Source of the DNA: Collinsella sp. TF05-9AC
GTDB lineage: Bacteria; Actinomycetota; Coriobacteriia; Coriobacteriales; Coriobacteriaceae
Length of the DNA stretch: 8,300 nt
NCBI RefSeq assembly: GCF_003438495.1
Contig: NZ_QSSH01000052.1
Location: 317 to 8,616, forward strand
Reading direction: 5' to 3'
Shown here: positions 1-7,147 of the stretch, one piece after another
How positions within the stretch are numbered: the first letter of the stretch is position 1
Layout: each line of letters begins with the position of its first letter
Made by a program: the position numbers and the translations under genes
Notes under the pieces: model-generated
The model's input: the letters and a program-made list of their open reading frames with translations, nothing else
The model's database searches: none
What the model was told of the DNA's origin: nothing

Positions 1-56
1 CGCGGCAATCTGGAGCCCGTCCCCAAATACCTATAAATATGCAGGTCAGCGATGTG

Positions 57-998
57 TTAACGATGTGCCAGCGGGTGCGCCGCCAAATAGACCTCGGTCA
101 GTTGCGTACGATCGACATGCGTGTAGACCTGCGTGGTCGAAATATCGGCATGGCCCAAAATCTCCTGCAGCACACGCAGGTCGGCGCCGCCCGCAAGCAT
201 ATGGGTGGCAAAGGAGTGACGCAGCGTATGGGGATGGAGCCCCACCAGTCCCACCTGGCGCCCGTAGCGCTCACAGATGGCATGGATGCCCTGGCGCGAC
301 AGACGGCGGCCGTTCTTATTTAAAAAGACCGCCGAGGTCTCGGTTCCGCGGGCATGGGCCGCCAAGCGAGAACGCCCCTCAGTTACATAAAGCGCCAGAG
401 CTCGCGCCGCGCTTCCCACCAGCGGGGACAGGCGTTCCTTCGAGCCCTTACCGCGAACGAGCACAAAGCCATCGTCGATATGGATATCGCCCACATCGAG
501 CCCCACCAACTCGCTCACACGCAAACCGCATCCGTAGAGCACTTCCAAGATGGCATGGTCGCGCAAGCCCATCTCGCCCTCGGGGAAGTCTTGATCGAGC
601 AGCGCCGAGACATCCTCCACCGATAGATACTCCGGCAAACGCTCAGCCTTTTTAGGCAGGCGCAACGCCGCCGTTGGATTTTGGGCCACAGCCCCATCGC
701 GCACCAAAAAGGCATGCAGGCCCTTCACGGCCGCAAGCGCACGCTCCACCGAGGCATCCGAATAGCCCCCATCGCGACGGTCGGCGACAAAGCCCTCCAC
801 GACCTGACGGGTCACCTCTTCAAAAGACACAATACCCGCCCGCTCCAGATAGGCGCAGTACGTCGTCAGGTCACGACGATAGGCCGCAATCGTGTTGCGC
901 GCCAAACCCCGCTCGACCGCGAGGTAATCGAGATACTCCCCCGCCGCCACGGCGAGCGACGAGGGAGTAGCTTCGGTATGTTCCTTATTCGCCGGCAC
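57..998 (-). CDS. xerD: Tyrosine site-specific recombinase XerD
   Basis: XerD works with XerC at the dif site near the replication terminus to resolve chromosome dimers before cell division. The 313-residue product has the two expected parts: an N-terminal core-binding SAM-like domain (about residues 14-100, with NTIAAYRRDL at 35-44) and a C-terminal catalytic domain. The full tyrosine-recombinase set is visible: R160 (in GLRVSEL), K184 (in RGKGSKER), H257 and R260 (in HPHTLRHSFATH), H283 (in LGHADISTTQ) and nucleophile Y292 (in YTHVD). Length fits the family (about 295-315). An upstream in-frame ATG at 1151 would lie inside pyrG and add 51 unrelated residues. The GTG at 998, two bases after the pyrG stop, is preferred; it has only a poorly spaced TAAGG before it, which suggests translational coupling to pyrG. 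The pyrG-xerD neighbourhood is known from actinobacteria. XerC or an integrase is possible, but the synteny favours XerD. Confidence 0.93.
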   Translation of the reverse strand: MPANKEHTEATPSSLAVAAGEYLDYLAVERGLARNTIAAYRRDLTTYCAYLERAGIVSFEEVTRQVVEGFVADRRDGGYSDASVERALAAVKGLHAFLVRDGAVAQNPTAALRLPKKAERLPEYLSVEDVSALLDQDFPEGEMGLRDHAILEVLYGCGLRVSELVGLDVGDIHIDDGFVLVRGKGSKERLSPLVGSAARALALYVTEGRSRLAAHARGTETSAVFLNKNGRRLSRQGIHAICERYGRQVGLVGLHPHTLRHSFATHMLAGGADLRVLQEILGHADISTTQVYTHVDRTQLTEVYLAAHPLAHR

Positions 999-1000
999 CC

Positions 1001-2668
<1,668 letters not shown>

Positions 2669-2680
2669 TTACCTGCGCTT

Positions 2681-2712
2681 CCCGTAGAAGTTGTTTATCC
2701 ACATCTTACGGG
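2681..2712 (-). other. Possible weak leader stem upstream of pyrG
   Basis: In the minus-strand transcript CCCGTA (2712-2707) can pair with TACGGG (2686-2681) across a 20-base loop that carries the DnaA-box sequence. The stem ends six bases before the AGGT ribosome binding site at 2674-2671. No U-tract follows, so it is not a terminator. It could be chance complementarity. Confidence 0.25.
2695..2703 (+). promoter_or_regulatory. Perfect DnaA-box 9-mer in the pyrG leader
   Basis: The plus strand reads TTATCCACA here, identical to the high-affinity consensus box for the replication initiator DnaA. It lies between the candidate -10 element of pyrG (2721-2726) and the pyrG start at 2662, within the predicted untranslated leader. 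DnaA is known to act as a transcription factor at such boxes in other bacteria. A regulatory role here is an inference from one site; no second box was seen nearby. Confidence 0.4.
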
Positions 2713-2720
2713 TCTTCATT

Positions 2721-2749
2721 GTAATACTCGCGCCGCGGACCGTTCGCAA
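2721..2749 (-). promoter_or_regulatory. Candidate sigma70-type promoter for pyrG-xerD
   Basis: On the minus strand TTGCGA (2749-2744) and TATTAC (2726-2721) are separated by exactly 17 bases, each matching 4 of 6 consensus positions. The site lies between the terminator of the upstream winged-helix gene and pyrG, where a promoter is expected. A start near 2714 would give a leader of about 50 bases. Confidence 0.5.
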
Positions 2750-2782
2750 TTTTTCTTGCGTGCGATTGCATTTCTCAATCTT

Positions 2783-2816
2783 GAAACAAAACGCCGCCCG
2801 GTTTCCCAGGCGGCGT
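2783..2816 (-). terminator. Intrinsic terminator of the winged-helix gene
   Basis: The minus-strand RNA forms a GC-rich stem: ACGCCGCC (2816-2809) pairs with GGCGGCGT (2798-2791). It extends through a U-G wobble and two G-C pairs to a GAAA tetraloop of the stable GNRA type. The U-rich tract TTTGTTTC follows at 2790-2783. It lies 24 bases after the stop of the upstream gene and separates it from pyrG. Confidence 0.88.
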
Positions 2817-2840
2817 CGCTATGGCAAGGGTTACATGCTG

Positions 2841-3179
2841 CTATCGATCAGCAACCTCGTCCTCAAGCATTTCTTGAACGAGCATGCCGGTACGGACGCC
2901 CTCAAGATACCACTCGCCACGTTCGGTGAGGCAAATGCCATTTGCAAGCTGACCGCCGTCGTCGCTATAACGCGAGACGACATCAATCATGCCTTCGGAA
3001 TCCAAGCGATCGATTGCGGCGCGGGCACGATACGGCGAAACCCCCACGCGCTCGGCAAGCGTTTTGCGCGAGAAACCATACGGCCCGCCATTGTCTTTGG
3101 TTTGCTGGTCGATCTCCATCAACACCAGCACCTCGACACGCTTCATATCGTTGACACTCGCACGACCCTTGCCCGCCAT
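2841..3179 (-). CDS. Small winged helix-turn-helix DNA-binding protein, function unknown
   Basis: The product has 112 residues and I do not recognise a named family. Residues 12-30 look like the first helix of a winged-helix fold (KRVEVLVLMEIDQQT). Residues 37-67 form a clear helix-turn-helix (SRKTLAERVGVSP, then a recognition helix RARAAIDRLDSEG), and 67-88 resemble a wing ending in LTERG, as in MarR- and PadR-like regulators. The C-terminus (93-112) is acidic and helical and might dimerise. No membrane segment or ligand domain is visible. The ATG at 3179 is preceded by a perfect AGGAGG with a 5-base spacer; an earlier in-frame ATG at 3233 has no such site and would add a poorly conserved-looking 18-residue tail. 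The gene has its own terminator and is not an operon partner of pyrG. It is probably a transcriptional regulator, with unknown targets. Confidence 0.8.
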   Translation of the reverse strand: MAGKGRASVNDMKRVEVLVLMEIDQQTKDNGGPYGFSRKTLAERVGVSPYRARAAIDRLDSEGMIDVVSRYSDDGGQLANGICLTERGEWYLEGVRTGMLVQEMLEDEVADR

Positions 3180-3368
3180 AGCAGCCTCCTCAAACCGAGC
3201 ACGAGCATCTAACGCGCCGTGCGCGACCGACACACCTCACGATGGCAGGTAATATCCATCATGCGGCATCCCGCTAAGGATGAAACAGTTACGGTTATTG
3301 TATACCGCTCAAATTGTCTCTAGGCAGGTAAACAGCTATTTTTCGCCGAAATAGGCGCTTTATTGATC
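3180..3368 (-). promoter_or_regulatory. Upstream region of the winged-helix gene with a candidate -10 box
   Basis: This gene-free stretch between the DUF1846 terminator and the winged-helix start should hold the latter's promoter. The minus strand has TACAAT at 3302-3297, a 5 of 6 match to the -10 consensus, inside the partly symmetric GGTATACAATAACC. No good -35 sits at 16-18 bases. A start near 3290 would leave a long leader of about 110 bases. The leader contains a possible 17-codon reading frame (3262-3209) and a short GCGG/CCGC stem, neither convincing. Confidence 0.35.
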
Positions 3369-3401
3369 AAAAAGCCGTACCGGGCGCTAACCCGATACGG
3401 C
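3369..3401 (-). terminator. Intrinsic terminator of the DUF1846 gene
   Basis: In the minus-strand RNA GCCGTA (3401-3396) pairs with TACGGC (3379-3374). A U-G wobble and CGGG/CCCG extend this to an 11-pair stem around the loop TTAGCG, directly followed by five U (3373-3369). The hairpin begins 34 bases after the stop codon. The wobble forms only on the minus strand, which agrees with the direction of the gene. Confidence 0.93.
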
Positions 3402-3435
3402 CAAAATGCAATGCAATTACCGCGGTGCTTCAAAC

Positions 3436-4917
3436 TTAGCGATGGAAGAAACCGCGGCGCTCAAACTTGGGCTCGCAGCACACGTTGATACCCAGTTTGC
3501 GCAGTACCGTCTCGTCCGTCGGCGAGATAATCACGCTAAAGAAGGCATCGCAGCCGCGCAGCTGCTCCAGGCCCGAAAGGACGCGAGCGGCCGTCTCACT
3601 CGTGGCCGAGGTGATCGACAGCGCCATAAGCGTCTCGTCGGTGTGGAGGCGCGGGTTTTTGCTGCCCAGGAAATGCGTCTTGAGCTTGCTGATGGGCTCG
3701 ATCGCCTCATCGCTAATGACCTCGAGCTCAAGGTCGACGCCCGAGACATGCTTGAGGGCGTTCATAATGAGCGAACTTGCGGCGCCCAGGCGCGTGGAGG
3801 TCTTACCGGTCACCACGGAGCCATCGGGCATGACCATGGCACCCACGGGACCACCCGTCAGCTGCTCCCTGGTGAGGGCCGCCGAGCGCGCCGGTGAGTA
3901 GTTCTTATCGATGCCGGCTTTCTTCATAATAATCTTGAGACGGTCGACTTGCTCATCGCCCACGCCGGTACGGCGCACATTTTCGACCGCGGTAAAGTAG
4001 CGGCGGACGATCTCCATCTTGGAAGCGTCGCGGCAGGCATCGTCATCGGTGATGGCAAAGCCGACCATATTGACGCCCATGTCCGTAGGGCTCTGGTAGG
4101 GGCTCTTGCCCAGGATCTTTTCCATCAGGGCACGGACTACCGGGAAGGCCTCGACGTCGCGGTTGTAGTTGACCGTGGTCTTGTTGTAGGCCTCAAGGTG
4201 GAACGAATCGATGATATTGGCGTCGTCGAGGTCAGCCGTGGCGGCCTCGTAGGCAATATTGACCGGATGCGTCAGAGGAAGATTCCAGACCGGGAAGGTC
4301 TCGAACTTGGCATAGCCGGCGGCGGTACCGTGCTTATGCTCGTGATACAGCTGCGAGAGGCAAGTAGCGAGCTTGCCCGAGCCGGGGCCGGGTGCCGTCA
4401 CGACAACGAGCGGACGCGTGGTCTCGACAAACTCGTTCTTGCCGTAGCCATCGTCGGACACGATCAGATCGACATCGTGCGGATACCCCTCGATGGGATA
4501 GTGCAGCTTGGCGGGAATACCGAGCGCGTTCAGGCGGTTGCGGAACACATCGGCAGCAGGCTGGCCGGCGTACTGGGTGATAACCACGGCCGCGACAGCA
4601 AAACCGTTGCCGCGGAACAGGTCGACCAGGCGCAAGACGTCCTCGTCATAGGTAATGCCCAGGTCGCCACGGGCCTTATTCTTCTCGATGTGGTTCGCGT
4701 TGATCGCGATGATGACCTCAACGTCATCGGCAATGCTCTTGAGCATGCGAAACTTGCTGTCCGGTTCAAAACCCGGCAGCACGCGACTCGCGTGATAGTC
4801 GTCAAACAGCTTGCCGCCAAACTCCAAATACAGCTTGCCGCCAAACTGCGAGATGCGCTCCTTAATATGAGCGGCCTGCAGCTCGATATATTTCGCGTTG
4901 TCGAAACCCTGGCGCAT
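3436..4917 (-). CDS. DUF1846 (UPF0371) family protein
   Basis: The 493-residue product matches the DUF1846/UPF0371 family, conserved in many Firmicutes and actinobacteria with crystal structures but no settled function. Recognisable blocks are the N-terminus MRQGFDNAKYIELQAAHIKE (1-20), KLYLEFGGKLFDDYHASRVL (28-47), the glycine-rich APGPGSGKLATCLSQLYHEH (175-194), FPVWNLPLTHPVN (208-220) and SPTDMGVNMVGFAI (276-289). APGPGSGK resembles a nucleotide-binding P-loop but does not fit the strict GxxxxGK[ST] spacing. No signal peptide or membrane helix is seen, so it is probably cytoplasmic. The ATG at 4917 is preferred because GGGAG lies six bases upstream. The in-frame ATG at 4941 has no ribosome binding site and falls just after the predicted transcription start. 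The gene has its own promoter and terminator and appears monocistronic. Family membership is confident; any enzymatic role is not. Confidence 0.93.
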   Translation of the reverse strand: MRQGFDNAKYIELQAAHIKERISQFGGKLYLEFGGKLFDDYHASRVLPGFEPDSKFRMLKSIADDVEVIIAINANHIEKNKARGDLGITYDEDVLRLVDLFRGNGFAVAAVVITQYAGQPAADVFRNRLNALGIPAKLHYPIEGYPHDVDLIVSDDGYGKNEFVETTRPLVVVTAPGPGSGKLATCLSQLYHEHKHGTAAGYAKFETFPVWNLPLTHPVNIAYEAATADLDDANIIDSFHLEAYNKTTVNYNRDVEAFPVVRALMEKILGKSPYQSPTDMGVNMVGFAITDDDACRDASKMEIVRRYFTAVENVRRTGVGDEQVDRLKIIMKKAGIDKNYSPARSAALTREQLTGGPVGAMVMPDGSVVTGKTSTRLGAASSLIMNALKHVSGVDLELEVISDEAIEPISKLKTHFLGSKNPRLHTDETLMALSITSATSETAARVLSGLEQLRGCDAFFSVIISPTDETVLRKLGINVCCEPKFERRGFFHR

Positions 4918-4956
4918 GTATGGCTCCCGTCCCGTTTCCATTTAATGTTCTAGGCG

Positions 4957-4962
4957 ATTATA
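4957..4962 (-). promoter_or_regulatory. Perfect -10 element upstream of the DUF1846 gene
   Basis: The minus strand reads TATAAT, a full match to the sigma70-type -10 consensus, 39 bases before the chosen start codon. A transcription start near 4949 would give a leader of roughly 30 bases carrying the GGGAG ribosome binding site. I see no convincing -35 hexamer at 16-18 bases upstream, so an activator may be needed, or the box may be fortuitous. Confidence 0.6.
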
Positions 4963-5024
4963 ACGGAGCTCGCCCTCCCCGATATCCAAACCATCAACAG
5001 GCACCAACCAAACACGCCATCAAT

Positions 5025-5093
5025 AAGTTGCGGTGGAATAGTTCCCGTTTAACCCCTCCAGACGGCCAAACAGGAACTATTCCACCGCAACTT
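5025..5093. repeat. Perfect 21-bp inverted repeat with a 27-base centre
   Basis: Positions 5025-5045 and 5073-5093 are exact reverse complements (21 of 21), beginning AAGTTGCGG and ending GTTCC on the left arm. After one mismatch (5046/5072) four more pairs form (5047-5050 with 5068-5071), leaving a 17-base loop. On the minus strand the mismatch becomes a G-U wobble. A T-run at 5098-5102 follows on the plus side after CCCC, but no plus-strand gene lies upstream. It looks like a mobile or dispersed palindromic repeat more than a simple terminator, although it could end minus-strand transcripts by structure alone. Confidence 0.85.
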
Positions 5094-5110
5094 CCCCTTT
5101 TTGGTTCAAA

Positions 5111-5222
5111 CAAACCTGGCCTTTGTATCAATAATGGAAACGTGCAGGTTGAGCATAAGCCAGCGAAAGCCCGCCAGAGTAGGCAAAGCGCCCTCTGCAC
5201 CAACAATGGAAAGCGCCGCAGG
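5111..5222. repeat. Degenerate direct repeat, two copies about 73 bases apart
   Basis: The segments 5111-5148 and 5184-5222 resemble each other in the same orientation. Both start with CAAA, share a core fitting CAAYAATGGAAA (5129-5140 and 5201-5212) and end in GCAGG, with small differences and indels between. No ribosome binding site or conserved reading frame accompanies them. They may be decayed copies of one unit inside this repeat-rich spacer. Confidence 0.45.
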
Positions 5223-5239
5223 CAGAGGACGGACAGCGA

Positions 5240-5339
5240 GCGCCGTCCAGAACGTACAAGTTGGCATGAAAAAGGCGAGGCATAGACCTTTTGGTCATGC
5301 CTCGCCTTTTGAATGACAAATTGTCGTTCTGGACGGCGC
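5240..5339. repeat. Roughly 100-base imperfect palindrome
   Basis: The outer arms 5240-5254 and 5325-5339 are perfect 15-base reverse complements (GCGCCGTCCAGAACG on the left). Pairing continues inward with interruptions (ACAA at 5256-5259 with TTGT at 5321-5324; TTG 5261-5263 with CAA 5317-5319; CAT 5265-5267 with ATG 5313-5315) into the strong inner hairpin at 5269-5310. The whole unit could fold into one long stem on either strand. The size and layout resemble miniature inverted-repeat elements, but no transposase or clear target-site duplication is seen. Confidence 0.75.
5269..5310. terminator. Bidirectional terminator-like hairpin within the long palindrome
   Basis: GGCGAGGCAT (5274-5283) pairs with ATGCCTCGCC (5297-5306), and GACC with GGTC around a TTTT loop with one bulged A. 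The stem is flanked by A-runs on the left and T-runs on the right, giving five U after the stem on the minus strand and four on the plus strand. It could act as a backup terminator for the arc transcripts. Confidence 0.7.
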
Positions 5340-5352
5340 GTAGCGTCGACCG

Positions 5353-5380
5353 GTTCCGCGGTTTGGTAAAACCGCGGAAC
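5353..5380. repeat. Perfect 12-bp palindrome with 4-base loop
   Basis: GTTCCGCGGTTT (5353-5364) and AAACCGCGGAAC (5369-5380) are exact reverse complements around GGTA. On the minus strand it comes directly after the T-tract of the arcD terminator, and no T-run follows it on either strand, so it is not a terminator itself. It could be a protein-binding site or another dispersed palindrome. Confidence 0.7.
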
Positions 5381-5419
5381 AAAAAGTCGCCCCCTCCCGC
5401 GCACGGAACGGAAGGGGGC
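5381..5419 (-). terminator. Probable intrinsic terminator of the arc operon
   Basis: In the minus-strand RNA GCCCCCT (5419-5413) pairs with AGGGGGC (5395-5389). A U-G wobble and three more pairs give 11 pairs around a 9-base loop, then GAC and five U (5385-5381). The wobble forms only on the minus strand, which fits reading from arcD. It lies 102 bases beyond the arcD stop. Confidence 0.75.
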
Positions 5420-5435
5420 TAAAGGTAGGAGTCTA

Positions 5436-5521
5436 CCGGTGGGTTTACCCCGCCGGACAGACGATGACCAGGTGATCCTCTACAGGATCGTCAAGGTTTC
5501 CGTGGGGTACCCGTTGGGTAC
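5436..5521 (-). other. Structured 3' region of arcD with three small hairpins
   Basis: Directly after the arcD stop are GTACCC/GGGTAC with a 3-base loop (5507-5521), GATCCT/AGGATC with a 4-base loop (5474-5489), and an 8-pair stem at 5436-5443 with 5449-5456. GACGAT (5460-5465) can also pair with ATCGTC (5487-5492), which competes with the second hairpin. None has a U-tract. The third stem is continuous only on the plus strand (U-G wobble there, C/A mismatch on the minus). It may protect the 3' end of the mRNA or be an uncharacterised RNA; I cannot name a known class. Confidence 0.45.
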
Positions 5522-7000
5522 TTAGATCAACACGCAGGCGACGGTCAGGATGATGGCGCAGACGACGGAGAGCGCGACGATGAGCTTAAGGGCAAACTTG
5601 AGCCAGGTCGTCCACTCGATCTTGGCCAGGGCGAGACCGCCCATGATGGCGCCGGAGGTCGGGGTGAATAGGTTCACGACACCGATGGCGGCGGAGAAGA
5701 TCATGACCATGACCTCAGGCGAGAAGCCGAGCTTAACAGCCAGCGGCCCCATGATGGGCATGGAGACGGTGGCCATACCGGAGGTCGAGGGGATCAGGAA
5801 GGACAGGCCGAAGTAGACCAGGAAGCTCATGGGAGCGAAGATCACGCCGGACAGGCCAGCCAGGGCATTGGCGGCAGCGTCGAGGACGAAGACATCGAGG
5901 CCGGTGTTAGCCATGAGGACGGAGATACCACGGGCGAGGGCGATGACGAGAACAACGGACATCATGTCGGCAGCGCCGGTGATGAAGGTGTTAACGATCT
6001 GCTTCTCGGACAGGCCACCGATGATACCGATCAGGACGGCCATGAGGAAGAACCAGGTGGAAGCCTCGTCGAAGTACCACTGGCCAATGGGCAGGCCGGT
6101 GATCAGGGCAGACCAGCCCTGGACGACGGCGTTACCGTCGGCGTCGTAGACAGCGCCAGCGTCGAAGAAGTTGGCGACGCCCTCGTTGAGGTCGGCCAGC
6201 GGAATGAAGCCGACGATCATGACGACGAAGGTGAAGGCGAAGGCGATCAGAACACCCTTCTGACGACCGGTGAGCTTGACCTCCTTGTGGACCTCGGAAG
6301 CAGCCTTGCCGTGAGCCTCTTCGGCGTCCTTGAGCTCCTGCATCGACAGGATGGTGGAACCCTTGTCAGCCTTGACCTTCTTGGCATAGTTCATCACGAA
6401 GAAGATGGACATAGCGGTAGTGACAATCCACAGGACGGCACCGAGGCCGATGATGATGGACTGGTTGACCTCAATGCCAACGCCGGTCAGAGCGTCGACG
6501 GCAGCGCCGACGGCGAACGGGTTAACCGTGGAGCCCAGGCAGCCGCAGCCAGCGCCGAGCAGGACGGTAGCGGCACCGACCATGGGGTCGAAGCCAGCAG
6601 CCATCATGGTAGCGGCGAGCAGGGCGTAGAAGGGAACGGTCTCCTCGCACATACCATAGGTGGTACCACCGAGGGAGAAGATGAGCATCAGCACGGGAAT
6701 GAGCATAATCTCGTTGCCCTTAAGCTTCTGCACCAGAACGGCGATGCCGTTGTCCAGGGCGCCGGTCTCGGTCATCATACCGAGGAAGCCGCCCAGGATC
6801 ATAACGAAGAGGCAGACGGGCAGAGCGTCAGCGAAGCCCTTAATCGGGGCGGTGCAGAAATCGCTCAGACGGGCGGCAGTAACCGCGCCGCCGGACGTGC
6901 CGGAGACGATAACGGTAATCACTGCGACAATTGCCAGCAGAGCAAGAAGAATGGTGAACGATGAAGGCATACCGCGCTTTTTCTTAGCGGTCTCAGTCAT
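5522..7000 (-). CDS. arcD: YfcC/DcuC-family carrier, probable arginine/ornithine antiporter
   Basis: The 492-residue product is a polytopic inner-membrane protein of the YfcC/DcuC type, with roughly 11-13 hydrophobic segments (first at about 14-34, last at about 470-492). A charged cytoplasmic-looking stretch at 205-248 separates the two halves. Family-like blocks are GGTTYGMCEETVPFY (111-125), GCGCLGSTVNPFAVGAA (151-167), PSTSGMATVSMPIMGPLA (404-421) and NLFTPTSGAIMGGLA (443-457); the paired GST/PTSG loops suggest re-entrant substrate-binding hairpins. Behind arcA and arcB its likely role is arginine uptake in exchange for ornithine, as shown for YfcC-type ArcD proteins in some lactic acid bacteria. 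Substrate is inferred from context only. The ATG at 7000 is chosen because a run of G (AAGGGGGG) lies about 10 bases upstream; in-frame ATGs at 7009 and 7027 have that run too close or inside the coding region. A C4-dicarboxylate or other amino acid carrier remains possible. Confidence 0.85.
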   Translation of the reverse strand: MTETAKKKRGMPSSFTILLALLAIVAVITVIVSGTSGGAVTAARLSDFCTAPIKGFADALPVCLFVMILGGFLGMMTETGALDNGIAVLVQKLKGNEIMLIPVLMLIFSLGGTTYGMCEETVPFYALLAATMMAAGFDPMVGAATVLLGAGCGCLGSTVNPFAVGAAVDALTGVGIEVNQSIIIGLGAVLWIVTTAMSIFFVMNYAKKVKADKGSTILSMQELKDAEEAHGKAASEVHKEVKLTGRQKGVLIAFAFTFVVMIVGFIPLADLNEGVANFFDAGAVYDADGNAVVQGWSALITGLPIGQWYFDEASTWFFLMAVLIGIIGGLSEKQIVNTFITGAADMMSVVLVIALARGISVLMANTGLDVFVLDAAANALAGLSGVIFAPMSFLVYFGLSFLIPSTSGMATVSMPIMGPLAVKLGFSPEVMVMIFSAAIGVVNLFTPTSGAIMGGLALAKIEWTTWLKFALKLIVALSVVCAIILTVACVLI

Positions 7001-7035
7001 AGTTCTCATCCCCCCTTCATAAATCATTTACTGAT

Positions 7036-7082
7036 CTCGCCAGAAGCGGCTCTTCCGTGCCGTGCCTGCCGCTTGATGCGAG
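7036..7082 (-). other. Leader hairpin upstream of arcD
   Basis: In the minus-strand RNA CTCGC (7082-7078) pairs with GCGAG (7040-7036) and AAGCGGC (7074-7068) with GCCGCTT (7050-7044), with a symmetric 3x3 internal loop and a 17-base apical loop. It ends some 20 bases before the GGGGGG ribosome binding site and has no U-tract. A role in mRNA stability or translational control of arcD is plausible but unproven. Confidence 0.5.
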
Positions 7083-7095
7083 ATTATTACCAGAT

Positions 7096-7132
7096 AAAAC
7101 CGCTCGGGGTGTGCAGCAATACACCCCGAGCG
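7096..7132 (-). terminator. Intercistronic terminator-like hairpin between arcB and arcD
   Basis: CGCTCGGGGTGT (7132-7121 on the minus strand) pairs with ACACCCCGAGCG (7112-7101), 12 perfect pairs around an 8-base loop, followed by GTTTTATC. It starts 15 bases after the arcB stop. With only four U it may be leaky, so arcD would be expressed below arcA and arcB by read-through, unless arcD has its own promoter. None with both boxes was seen. Confidence 0.78.
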
Positions 7133-7147
7133 AGATGCTAGATGCTC

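Noticed and set aside
3209..3262. A 17-codon minus-strand frame (MMDITCHREVCRSRTAR) in the leader of the winged-helix gene
   Set aside because: It has only a weak GGGAT upstream and no attenuator structure; expected by chance at this length.
3325..3365. A second hairpin (CGCC/GGCG) near the DUF1846 terminator
   Set aside because: It has a four-pair stem with a six-base loop, too weak to support next to the strong terminator at 3369-3401.
3949..4953. A 334-codon open frame on the plus strand opposite the DUF1846 gene
   Set aside because: It is an antisense shadow of a conserved family member, with no ribosome binding site or recognisable domain.
5025..5380. A CRISPR array, considered because of the repeats in this spacer
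   Set aside because: The repeats are mostly unrelated palindromes without regular spacing or unique spacers, and no cas gene is near.
4994..5404. A 136-codon minus-strand frame through the repeat island, with overlapping small frames on both strands
   Set aside because: It is made of palindromes and terminators, its composition is not protein-like, and no ribosome binding site was seen.
7001..7035. An ArgR-type operator, suggested by the AT-rich palindrome TAAATGATTTA upstream of arcD
   Set aside because: It is only 5+1+5 bases and does not match the usual ARG-box halves; likely a chance AT-rich dyad near the ribosome binding site.
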